This document shows positions 9,226 through 16,061 of a stretch of 64,000 nt of DNA, piece after piece (the first letter of the stretch is position 1; each line of letters starts with the position of its first letter). Location of the stretch: positions 992,853-1,056,852 of the forward strand of contig NZ_CXOP01000002.1 of assembly GCF_001269345.1 (NCBI RefSeq). Reading direction: 5' to 3'. This DNA comes from Limnohabitans sp. 2KL-27. Its GTDB lineage: Bacteria > Pseudomonadota > Gammaproteobacteria > Burkholderiales > Burkholderiaceae_C. The position numbers and the translations under genes are program-made. The notes below the pieces were generated by a model, which saw nothing but the letters and a program-made list of their open reading frames with translations, made no database searches and had not been told where the DNA came from.

Positions 9226-10429
9226 GGGTTTTCCGTTTTTGATCCTGGCCCAGTTTTTCAGTGGGCTGGCAGACAACGCATTTTTGTTGCTTGGCATTTT
9301 CTTTTTGCAAGAGCAAGGCCATCCCGCTTGGTGGGCCCCCGTGCTGAAAATGGTTTTCACGGTGTCCTATGTGGTGCTGGCCAGCATTGTGGGGCCTGTG
9401 GCCGATGCATTTCAAAAACGCCACGTCATGCTGGCCATGAACTTGCTCAAGTTGATGGCCGTTTTCTTGTTGTGGACAGGAACACACCCTCTGCTGGCCT
9501 TTGCACTGACAGGCTTTGCTGCCTCGGTGTATGCCCCGGCAAAATACGGTTTACTCTGTGAAACTGTGCCGGCTGCAGGTTTGGTCAAGGCCAATGCCTT
9601 CCTGGAGGTGTCGGTGGTCTTGTCTGTTCTATGGGGTGTTGTGTTGGGTGGTTGGCTGATGAGCGCAGGGTCCTTAGGGGGCGAAGGGGCTGCAGCTGTC
9701 TTGCACTCAACCCTCACCAGTTGGCTGGTTGAAACCCAAATTGGCTTGGGCTTGGGTGTGATCTGCTTGTTGTATGTGTTCTCAGCTTTCCTCAACCTCG
9801 GCATGTATGCCTTGCGCTCGCCTCAACACCCTGACTGGGCATGGTCCGATCTGCGTTGGTCGGCCTTTTGGGCCAACCATTTAATGTTGTGGAGAGACCC
9901 CTTAGGGGGCGTTTCCTTGCGGGTCACCACCTTGAGTTGGGGGGTGGGCGCTGCGCTGCAGTTCGTGGTTCTGGTGTGGGCACAGTCCCAAGCTGGTTTG
10001 ACGCTTCAACACGGCGCATATTTGCAGGGCTTGGTCGCATTAGGCGTCATCGGTGGTGCGGTCATCGCCGCACTTCAATGCCAAATTTTTCGTGCCCGCA
10101 AACAAATGGTGTGGGCCGTGGTGTTGGCTTGTCTGATGCCTGCTCTGGCGCTGACGCAGAGCCTGTGGTTGGCCGTGCCCATGCTGTTGGTCGCGGGTTG
10201 GGCCGGCGGCATGTTGCTGGTGCCCATGAATGCCTTGTTGCAACACCGGGGTCACAAGATCATGCCTCCTGGGCGCTCGATCGCCGTGCAGGGTTTCAAT
10301 GAAAATCTGAGTGTGTTGCTGATGCTGGGTTTGTACAGTTTGCTGCTGGCATGGGAATGGCCTCTGTTGACCATCATGCTTTGCTTGTCATTGCCCTTGT
10401 GGGTGGCCATCATGCCGTGGCGTCGCTAG
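9218..10429 (+). CDS. lplT: Lysophospholipid transporter LplT-like MFS protein
   Basis: 403 residues, about 11-12 membrane segments. The N-terminus [20 protein letters not shown] and the segment [11 protein letters not shown] match LplT, which flips lysophospholipids across the inner membrane for re-acylation. In E. coli lplT is fused in an operon with the acyltransferase aas; no aas is present here. It instead overlaps ugd by 8 bases, so the two are co-translated. It is convergent with the glycosyltransferase (13 bases between stops). Confidence 0.8.
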   Translation: MPKGFPFLILAQFFSGLADNAFLLLGIFFLQEQGHPAWWAPVLKMVFTVSYVVLASIVGPVADAFQKRHVMLAMNLLKLMAVFLLWTGTHPLLAFALTGFAASVYAPAKYGLLCETVPAAGLVKANAFLEVSVVLSVLWGVVLGGWLMSAGSLGGEGAAAVLHSTLTSWLVETQIGLGLGVICLLYVFSAFLNLGMYALRSPQHPDWAWSDLRWSAFWANHLMLWRDPLGGVSLRVTTLSWGVGAALQFVVLVWAQSQAGLTLQHGAYLQGLVALGVIGGAVIAALQCQIFRARKQMVWAVVLACLMPALALTQSLWLAVPMLLVAGWAGGMLLVPMNALLQHRGHKIMPPGRSIAVQGFNENLSVLLMLGLYSLLLAWEWPLLTIMLCLSLPLWVAIMPWRR

Positions 10430-10442
10430 GCGCGAAGCTGGA

Positions 10443-11648
10443 TCAACGATCAGTCAAAAAACCCTTCAGGACCCTTCGGAACATGTTCTCCACTTCAACG
10501 GCGATGCTGGGCCACTCCCATTGACGAATGCTGGCCGCGGCGTTCAGGCGTGCCTCTTGCAAAGTGCATGTGTTTTGTGTGATGGCCAAGGCTCGCAATA
10601 CAAAGCGTTGTGCATCTTCTCCAGGAACGAGCCAGCCATTGAGCTCGTCCTCAATGACTTCCTTGGCGGCGGCGCAGTCAAACGCCAACACTGGGGTGCC
10701 GCTGGCCAACGCTTCCAGAGTCACATTGCCGAATGTTTCGGTCAAGCTGGGAAACACAAACAGATCTGCACTGGCGTAAGTCACAGCCAGCTGCGCTTGC
10801 GAGGCCATGCCCATGAAGATGGCATCCGGGCAATCGGCCTGCAGTTTGGTCCGATAGGGGCCATCACCGCAAAAAACCAGTTTGACTGGGCGGTTGTTTT
10901 GTTTCAAGGCATAGTAGGTTTTGACTGTCAGATCCAGATTTTTTTCTGCCGCCAAACGCCCCACCGACAAGATGACCAGCGTCTTGTCATTGGCTTGCCA
11001 TTGCTTGCGCAAGTCAGCGCTCCGTTTGTTTGGCCTGAAAAGCTGAGTATCTACACCACGTGACACCACTTGGAGGTTGTGAAACCCCAAGACCCTGAGC
11101 TGATCGTGCATGGCCTGGGTCGGCACCATGGTGCACAGGGTGCGGTTGTGAAATTTTCGCAAGTAAGCCACGATGGGTTTTTGCAACCAGCCCACGCCAT
11201 AGTGCTTGCTGTAACTTTGGAAATTGGTTCTGAAGTCAGAGGTGACCGGCAAACGCAAGACCCTGGCCGCTTGCAGGGCCGACCAACCCAATGGCCCCTC
11301 GGTGGCGATGTGAACCAAGTCGGGCCTTTGCTGTGTCCAGGCCTGGACCAGTGATTTTTTGCTGGGAAAACCCAGTTTGAGTTGTGGGTAGCGCGGAATA
11401 GGCATGCCTTTGAGCAGCAACTCACTCCAGCCCTCCCGATGGCTTTCGGTTTCATGGCGGTCTTGTCGGGGCCGGATGAGCTGAATCGTGTGTTGGCGTT
11501 GGCTCAGTTCCTGGATCAAACGCGACAGGGTCAGTGCAACACCGTTGACCTCGGGTGGCCAGGTTTCGGTCACCACCGCAATGCGCAAGGGTGCGTTGGC
11601 GGGCACAAAATTTTCGACGCAATAGGGCGCGTTGTTGGGTTCAAGCAT
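10443..11648 (-). CDS. GT4-family glycosyltransferase (probable glycolipid synthase)
   Basis: 401 residues. The GT-B N-terminal domain begins LRIAVVTETWPPEVNGVALT. A nucleotide-sugar-binding C-terminal domain carries SVGRLAAEKNLD, FCGDGPY and the E-x7-E motif ETFGNVTLE in PSLTETFGNVTLEAL. The fold and N-terminus resemble MgtA/SqdX/Agt-type enzymes that glycosylate diacylglycerol or lipid acceptors. The acceptor cannot be read from the sequence. Next to ugd, a UDP-glucose or UDP-glucuronate donor is plausible. The start ATG 11648 follows AGGGAC. A Pho box on this strand (11671-11688) lies just upstream, though the implied transcription start falls very close to the ATG. Confidence 0.8.
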   Translation of the reverse strand: MLEPNNAPYCVENFVPANAPLRIAVVTETWPPEVNGVALTLSRLIQELSQRQHTIQLIRPRQDRHETESHREGWSELLLKGMPIPRYPQLKLGFPSKKSLVQAWTQQRPDLVHIATEGPLGWSALQAARVLRLPVTSDFRTNFQSYSKHYGVGWLQKPIVAYLRKFHNRTLCTMVPTQAMHDQLRVLGFHNLQVVSRGVDTQLFRPNKRSADLRKQWQANDKTLVILSVGRLAAEKNLDLTVKTYYALKQNNRPVKLVFCGDGPYRTKLQADCPDAIFMGMASQAQLAVTYASADLFVFPSLTETFGNVTLEALASGTPVLAFDCAAAKEVIEDELNGWLVPGEDAQRFVLRALAITQNTCTLQEARLNAAASIRQWEWPSIAVEVENMFRRVLKGFLTDR

Positions 11649-11670
11649 GTCCCTATCGTGAACGCTGGTT

Positions 11671-11688
11671 TTAACAGTTTGATGACAA
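11671..11688 (-). promoter_or_regulatory. Candidate Pho box for the GT4 glycosyltransferase
   Basis: On the minus strand: TTGTCAT-CAAA-CTGTTAA, 11 of 14 heptamer positions matching CTGTCAT with exact 11-base spacing. The -10 position predicted from it (11655-11660, CACGAT on the minus strand) is weak. It would place the transcript start at or beside the annotated ATG, so a leaderless message or a slightly later start must be considered. Confidence 0.6.
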
Positions 11689-11693
11689 AAGTA

Positions 11694-11711
11694 ATGTCAC
11701 TGTTTTTTCAC
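11694..11711 (+). promoter_or_regulatory. Candidate Pho box for the Mpo1-like gene
   Basis: On the plus strand: ATGTCAC-TGTT-TTTTCAC, two heptamers in 11-base phase (TTTTCAC resembles the TTTTCAT half-site of E. coli phoB). A -10-like GATGAT (11722-11727) lies exactly 10 bases downstream. It is back to back with the minus-strand box 11671-11688, so one PhoB-occupied region could drive both divergent genes. Confidence 0.5.
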
Positions 11712-11755
11712 ATGAATTGATGATGATCTTCACACATTCAACTCATGGGGTTCTT

Positions 11756-12364
11756 GTGAAAGATTTCTTGAAAGCTTTGGAAGTGCAGCGCTGGGACGAT
11801 CACCGTTATTACCACCATTGCCGCATCAACCAGTCCTTGCACTTGCTCAGTGCGATGGCTTTTGTGGTGGCTTATGGGATGTTGTGGATCGATCCGGCCA
11901 TGGCCGCATTGCTGGCCTGGATGGTCTCCATGACCTCCAGGCAAGCCGGTCACTTTTTCTTTGAACCATTGGGCTATGACCACGTCAACGAAGCCACCAA
12001 CGACTTCAAGGAAGAGATCAAGGTGGGCTACAACTTGCGGCGTAAGGTGGTGCTCTTGAGTGTCTGGGCCCTTTTGCCGTTGGCTATTTACATGAATCCT
12101 GGCTTCATGGGCTTGCTGCCTGTGCATGAAAACTGGTTTGAGTTTTTGCGGGCTGTGGGTTTTGCGTGGCTGTATTTGGGTGCGGCGGCTTTGCTGTTCC
12201 GCACGGTGCATTTGTTCTTTCTGCACGACGTCCAAACCGGACTGGTCTGGATGACCAAGATCATTACCGATCCGTTTCACGACATTTACCTCTACCACCG
12301 GGCGCCTTGGCAGTTGCTGCGGGGTGAGCGCTTCGCCGACAACACTTTCCACAGCGGTCGCTGA
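11756..12364 (+). CDS. Membrane protein resembling Mpo1/DUF962 family
   Basis: 202 residues from GTG 11756 (GGGG five bases upstream). Earlier in-frame ATGs at 11720/11723 would overlap the proposed -10. The N-terminal motif YYHHCRINQSLHLLS followed by a hydrophobic segment and later GHFFFEP resembles the His-containing helices of DUF962/Mpo1 proteins; yeast Mpo1 is an Fe-dependent dioxygenase of 2-hydroxy fatty acids. About four membrane segments are visible. The likeness is from motif layout only, so function is a hypothesis. It is convergent with the class III aminotransferase across a shared terminator. Confidence 0.45.
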   Translation: MKDFLKALEVQRWDDHRYYHHCRINQSLHLLSAMAFVVAYGMLWIDPAMAALLAWMVSMTSRQAGHFFFEPLGYDHVNEATNDFKEEIKVGYNLRRKVVLLSVWALLPLAIYMNPGFMGLLPVHENWFEFLRAVGFAWLYLGAAALLFRTVHLFFLHDVQTGLVWMTKIITDPFHDIYLYHRAPWQLLRGERFADNTFHSGR

Positions 12365-12371
12365 TGGTTGA

Positions 12372-12408
12372 AAACCCCGGTTTACCTTGCCATGGTGAAC
12401 CGGGGTTT
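12372..12408. terminator. Bidirectional terminator
   Basis: A 15-bp stem with one G-T pair, AAACCCCGGTTTACC (12372-12386) with GGTGAACCGGGGTTT (12394-12408), has a 7-base loop. It sits between the convergent Mpo1-like gene (stop 12364) and the class III PLP enzyme (stop 12413). Its flanking A/T runs let it serve both strands. Confidence 0.75.
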
Positions 12409-12412
12409 GGTT

Positions 12413-14044
12413 TCAGCGAAACAGTGTTTCTTTCAGGATGCTGCGGCGGATGGATTTGTTGGTGATCTCGGGGGCATGCCACCACCAGCCATCGCGTTGC
12501 ATGTCTTGAGCAGCCGTGACAAACTTTTGAAGCACTTTTTCAAAGTCGGCGTCGCTGTAGTTGAGGCTGAAGATCAAACGACCCGTTCCCACCCAACTGA
12601 GCGCCAATCCATGCAGCCTGAGGTAGTACTGCAGCATCCAGTTGTACCGGCTGGGCTGGGTGTAGAAGAGTGTCCAGACACTCGACATGTTGGCCGCTTG
12701 CAAGGGCAGCTCATGCGTTTGCATGGTCCTGTTGAATTGGGTGGCGCGGGCATTCCAGCGTTCGTCCAAGCCTTCGTAAATGGCCTTGATTTCGGGGGTT
12801 TCCAGTTGCTCAAGAAAGACCGACATCGCACCCATGACTGCAGGGTGTGCGTTGAAGGTGCCGCGTGCAAAGCAAATGTCGGCTGGACGTTTTTCATTGA
12901 AGCGACGCATCCATTCGCGCTTGCCACACACCACACCCACCGGAAAGCCGCCTCCCAGGGTTTTGCCATAGGTCACCAAATCGGCCTGCACGCCGAAGTA
13001 GGCTTGCGCACCGCCTGCAGCCAATCGGAAGCCCAAAAAAACCTCGTCAAATATCAATGCAATGCCGCGTTCTGTGCAGACTTGGCGCAAGGCCTTGAGC
13101 CAAGCGGTGTACGCCTCGCGGTCATAGGCGGCACGGCGGCTGCTGTCGACCAAGGTCGAGTCTCCCGGTGCGTTGGTATTCGTGTGCAGGGCTTGCAGCG
13201 GGTTGATCAGCACGCATGCGATGTCCTTGCGGGAGCGCAACACCTGCAAGCTGCGCTCGCTCATGTCGCTCAGGGTGTAGGTCTCGCGCGGCGGCATCGG
13301 GTTGCCCGGGCCGGGTTGTACATCCTCCCACCAACCATGGTATGCACCACAAAATCGCACGATGTTTTTTCGGCGCGTGTGGTAGCGGGCCAGGCGCACG
13401 GCCTGCATCACAGCTTCGGTGCCCGACATGTGAAACGACACCTCGTCCAAGCCCGAGATGGCCTTCAGGCGCTCTGCATTGCCAGCCACCACAGGGTGGT
13501 AAGAGCCCAAAACCGGTCCCAGGTCTTGGGTGCGTGCCATGCCCTCGGTCATGGTGCGTTTGTAAAAGTCAGCGCCAAAAACGTTCACGCCATAAGAACC
13601 TGTCAGATCATAAAAAACATGACCGTCCAAATCGGTGACGTACACGCCATGGGCCGATTGCAAGAACGAGCCAACCTTCAGGTGCTCGCGCACCACAGGG
13701 CTGAATTGGAAGGGCACGCGGTAGGCAGCGATGAATTGCATGTCAGAGATGTTCTCGCGTGCCGCCGCGGTGGCCTCGATGCTCAAGCGGTGGCGCGTTT
13801 GCAGCGTGTGGCCCAAGGCAAAAAATGCCTTGCGTCGTTGCGCTTGAACGTCTTCGGGAGCGCCGTCACAACCGAAGAATTCAGTCTCATCGAAGCCGTA
13901 ACCGGGCAACCAGCGTGCCAGCCGTTTGGCCATGCGCGAATGCCCGGCCAGCGAGCGGTGTTTGGCCCGCGAGAGTTGTATGCGCCGATGCAGGCTTGGG
14001 GCCAATGCGGCCAGTACGCCCAAACTGATCCAAGTGGAGTTCAC
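12413..14044 (-). CDS. Class III PLP aminotransferase, GSAM-like, with N-terminal extension
   Basis: 543 residues, about 110 longer than glutamate-1-semialdehyde aminomutase. The start is GTG 14044 after AAGGA. The first ~95 residues hold a short hydrophobic stretch (WISLGVLAALAPSL) and a charged helical region, then the class III fold begins. Visible are a substrate-binding region YDLTGSYGVNVFG, the cofactor aspartate in IFDEVFLGFR and the Schiff-base lysine Lys361 (VTYGKTLGGGFPVG). The true GSAM belongs to heme synthesis and has no such extension. Here the neighbours (psd, GT4, Mpo1-like, LplT) point to lipid or amino-lipid chemistry, possibly at the membrane. The substrate is unknown. Confidence 0.75.
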   Translation of the reverse strand: MNSTWISLGVLAALAPSLHRRIQLSRAKHRSLAGHSRMAKRLARWLPGYGFDETEFFGCDGAPEDVQAQRRKAFFALGHTLQTRHRLSIEATAAARENISDMQFIAAYRVPFQFSPVVREHLKVGSFLQSAHGVYVTDLDGHVFYDLTGSYGVNVFGADFYKRTMTEGMARTQDLGPVLGSYHPVVAGNAERLKAISGLDEVSFHMSGTEAVMQAVRLARYHTRRKNIVRFCGAYHGWWEDVQPGPGNPMPPRETYTLSDMSERSLQVLRSRKDIACVLINPLQALHTNTNAPGDSTLVDSSRRAAYDREAYTAWLKALRQVCTERGIALIFDEVFLGFRLAAGGAQAYFGVQADLVTYGKTLGGGFPVGVVCGKREWMRRFNEKRPADICFARGTFNAHPAVMGAMSVFLEQLETPEIKAIYEGLDERWNARATQFNRTMQTHELPLQAANMSSVWTLFYTQPSRYNWMLQYYLRLHGLALSWVGTGRLIFSLNYSDADFEKVLQKFVTAAQDMQRDGWWWHAPEITNKSIRRSILKETLFR

Positions 14045-14096
14045 AGCAGTTTCCTTGTGTCAATGAAATTTCTTTTTATTCAAATTGAGTGACAAC

Positions 14097-14978
14097 ATGA
14101 TGAAGATTCGCCGAATTTTTCATAAGTGGATGATGCAAGAAGACCTGAATTTTTTGCTCACCAACCGCATCCCACGCATCACCTTGACACGCTTCATGGG
14201 TTGGTGGAGCCAGATCCGACATCCTTGGGTGGTCAAGTCGTCCATGGCGGTTTGGCGTTTGTTCAGTGATCTGGACTTGAGCGAAGCCAAGCACACCCAA
14301 TTTGACAGCTTGCATGCGTGCTTCACGCGTGAGCTCAAGCCTGGGGCCCGGGTGGTCAACCCGGATCCCGCGCTCATGACCTCGCCTTGTGATGCCATCG
14401 TGGGCGCGTGCGGCACGATCACGCAAGGCCAAGTTTTTCAAGCCAAAGGTTTTCCTTACCAGTTGCATACCTTGCTCGGCACTTCCGAGCGCTGTCAGCA
14501 TTGGCCTGCCGCCCTGGAAGGGGGCACCTATGTCACTTTGCGCTTGACCAGCAGCATGTACCACCGCTTCCATGCGCCGCACGATGTGCAACTCCAGCAT
14601 GTGACTTACATCTCGGGCGACACCTGGAATGTGAACCCGGTGGCTCTGGCGCGTGTACAAGAGCTGTTTTGCAAAAATGAACGGGCGGTCTTGCACATGC
14701 AAACGCAAGAGGGTTTGCCTTTCTTGATCGTGCCCGTGGCAGCTGTGTTGGTGGCCAGCATGCGCTTTCATGCGGTCGATGTCTTGCTCAATCTGCGCTA
14801 CAAAGGCCCGAACGAAATGCCCTGTGATGCGGCCTATATCAAGGGCCAGGAAATGGGTTGGTTCGAGCATGGCTCGACCATTTTGGTCTTTGTACCTCAA
14901 GGTTTTGCCTTGGCCGATGGCATTGCGTCGGGCGTGCGAATTCAGATGGGGCAGGCCTTGCTAGAACGGCTTGGTTGA
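14097..14978 (+). CDS. psd: Phosphatidylserine decarboxylase, large (E. coli-like) form
   Basis: 293 residues from ATG 14097; TTG 14085 and ATG 14100 are alternatives with only a weak GAGTGA upstream. The self-cleavage site EHGST has Ser260, which becomes the pyruvoyl group, and the catalytic Asp/His appear in SPCDAIVG and MYHRFHAPHD. It makes phosphatidylethanolamine from phosphatidylserine at the inner membrane. Many Burkholderiales carry a short psd beside pssA, so this could be a second copy; that cannot be checked within the window. It is divergent from the class III aminotransferase with 52 bases between starts. Confidence 0.88.
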   Translation: MMKIRRIFHKWMMQEDLNFLLTNRIPRITLTRFMGWWSQIRHPWVVKSSMAVWRLFSDLDLSEAKHTQFDSLHACFTRELKPGARVVNPDPALMTSPCDAIVGACGTITQGQVFQAKGFPYQLHTLLGTSERCQHWPAALEGGTYVTLRLTSSMYHRFHAPHDVQLQHVTYISGDTWNVNPVALARVQELFCKNERAVLHMQTQEGLPFLIVPVAAVLVASMRFHAVDVLLNLRYKGPNEMPCDAAYIKGQEMGWFEHGSTILVFVPQGFALADGIASGVRIQMGQALLERLG

Positions 14979-14988
14979 TCAAACTCGG

Positions 14989-15016
14989 GCACGGTGGACC
15001 AAGACCGTGCTTTGTT
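14989..15016 (+). terminator. Terminator after psd
   Basis: A 7-bp stem GCACGGT (14989-14995) with ACCGTGC (15004-15010), loop of 8 bases, followed by TTTGTT. It lies 10 bases after the psd stop and just before the convergent ppk2 stop. Confidence 0.6.
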
Positions 15017-15023
15017 GGCAAGG

Positions 15024-15929
15024 TCAATACTTCTCGGGCACGATCATGTCCGCAGGAACCGGGTGGCGGATGTAATCGGGGTTGCGAACTCGGCCCGGGA
15101 GCTCCACTTGTGGGTGAGCCACTTCGTGATATGGCACCTGTGCCAGCAAGTGGTCAATGCAATTGAGTCGGGCTTTTTTCTTGTCCACTGCCTGCACCAC
15201 CCACCAAGGTGCTTCAGGTATGTGCGTGCGCTCGATCATGGTTTCCTTGGCGCGGGTGTAATCTTCCCAGCGGCGGCGGCTTTCCAAATCCATGGGGCTG
15301 AGTTTCCACTGCTTGAGCGGGTCGTGGATGCGGCCCAAAAATCGGGCGTGTTGCTCGTCATCGGTGATGGAGAACCAGTACTTCACCAGCTGAATGCCGC
15401 TGCGCACCAACATTTTTTCAAACTCAGGCACCGAGCGAAAGAACTCCTCGTATTCTTCGTCATTGCAAAACCCCATGACTTTTTCTACGCCTGCGCGGTT
15501 GTACCAGCTGCGGTCAAACAGCACAATTTCGCCTGCTGCGGGCAGGTGCGAGATGTAGCGCTGAAAGTACCACTGGGTTTTCTCACGATCGTTCGGCGCG
15601 GGCAGGGCGGCCACGCGGCACACGCGTGGGTTCAGGCGCTGGGTGATTCGCTTGATCACGCCGCCTTTGCCCGCTGCATCGCGGCCCTCAAAAAGGATGA
15701 CCATGCGGTGGCCGGTTTTGACCACCCAGTCCTGCAGCATCACCAATTCGGACTGCAGCCGCAAGAGTTCACGGAAGTAATGGGTTCTTTCTCCCCAAGC
15801 GGATTCCTTGGAAGCACCTTCAACGCTCCAGCGGTCATCCAACTCCAACTCCAGTTCTTCATCCAGACTGTCAAGCAAGTCTTCGCGAAGTTGCCTTAAT
15901 TGGATGTCGGTGATGGCGTTGGTGGTCAT
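15024..15929 (-). CDS. ppk2: Polyphosphate kinase 2
   Basis: 301 residues from ATG 15929. A longer ORF from GTG 15992 is rejected because the first bases of that extension form a Pho box. Walker A is EGRDAAGKGG (81-90) and the lid/Walker B is IVLFDRSWYNRAGVE (Asp139-Arg140), the PPK2 hallmarks. PPK2 transfers phosphate between polyphosphate and nucleotides (GTP/ATP). A location beside the pst-pho block and a Pho box suggest a role in phosphate storage or recovery. It is convergent with psd. Confidence 0.92.
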   Translation of the reverse strand: MTTNAITDIQLRQLREDLLDSLDEELELELDDRWSVEGASKESAWGERTHYFRELLRLQSELVMLQDWVVKTGHRMVILFEGRDAAGKGGVIKRITQRLNPRVCRVAALPAPNDREKTQWYFQRYISHLPAAGEIVLFDRSWYNRAGVEKVMGFCNDEEYEEFFRSVPEFEKMLVRSGIQLVKYWFSITDDEQHARFLGRIHDPLKQWKLSPMDLESRRRWEDYTRAKETMIERTHIPEAPWWVVQAVDKKKARLNCIDHLLAQVPYHEVAHPQVELPGRVRNPDYIRHPVPADMIVPEKY

Positions 15930-15974
15930 GACGTACAGACAGGATGAATCAGGGGAGCAATTTCCTCTTCTTTG

Positions 15975-15992
15975 ATGAAAGCTTGATGACAC
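15975..15992 (-). promoter_or_regulatory. Candidate Pho box upstream of ppk2
   Basis: On the minus strand: GTGTCAT-CAAG-CTTTCAT, 12 of 14 heptamer positions matching CTGTCAT at the exact 11-base period, the best match in the window. It lies 45 bases before ATG 15929. The hexamer 10 bases downstream (GAAATT) is a poor -10, so the exact promoter is open. Confidence 0.65.
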
Positions 15993-16061
15993 GAATCAGC
16001 AGAGTCAAAACTGCCCATCTCCCGCATGAAGTTGAGTTCAAAGGCCATCATCAGGGTGTGC

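Noticed and set aside
12368..14092. Open frame of 574 codons on the plus strand opposite the class III aminotransferase
   Set aside because: It has no recognisable motif or ribosome site and mirrors a conserved gene; GC-rich codon structure leaves antisense frames open.
14045..14096. Possible Pho box between the class III aminotransferase and psd (GTGTCAA-TGAA-ATTTCTT)
   Set aside because: Only 9 of 14 positions match and no -10 sits at the right distance; reported as not convincing.
15930..15992. Longer ppk2 from GTG 15992
   Set aside because: The first codons coincide with a Pho box and the added residues lack similarity; ATG 15929 gives the normal length.
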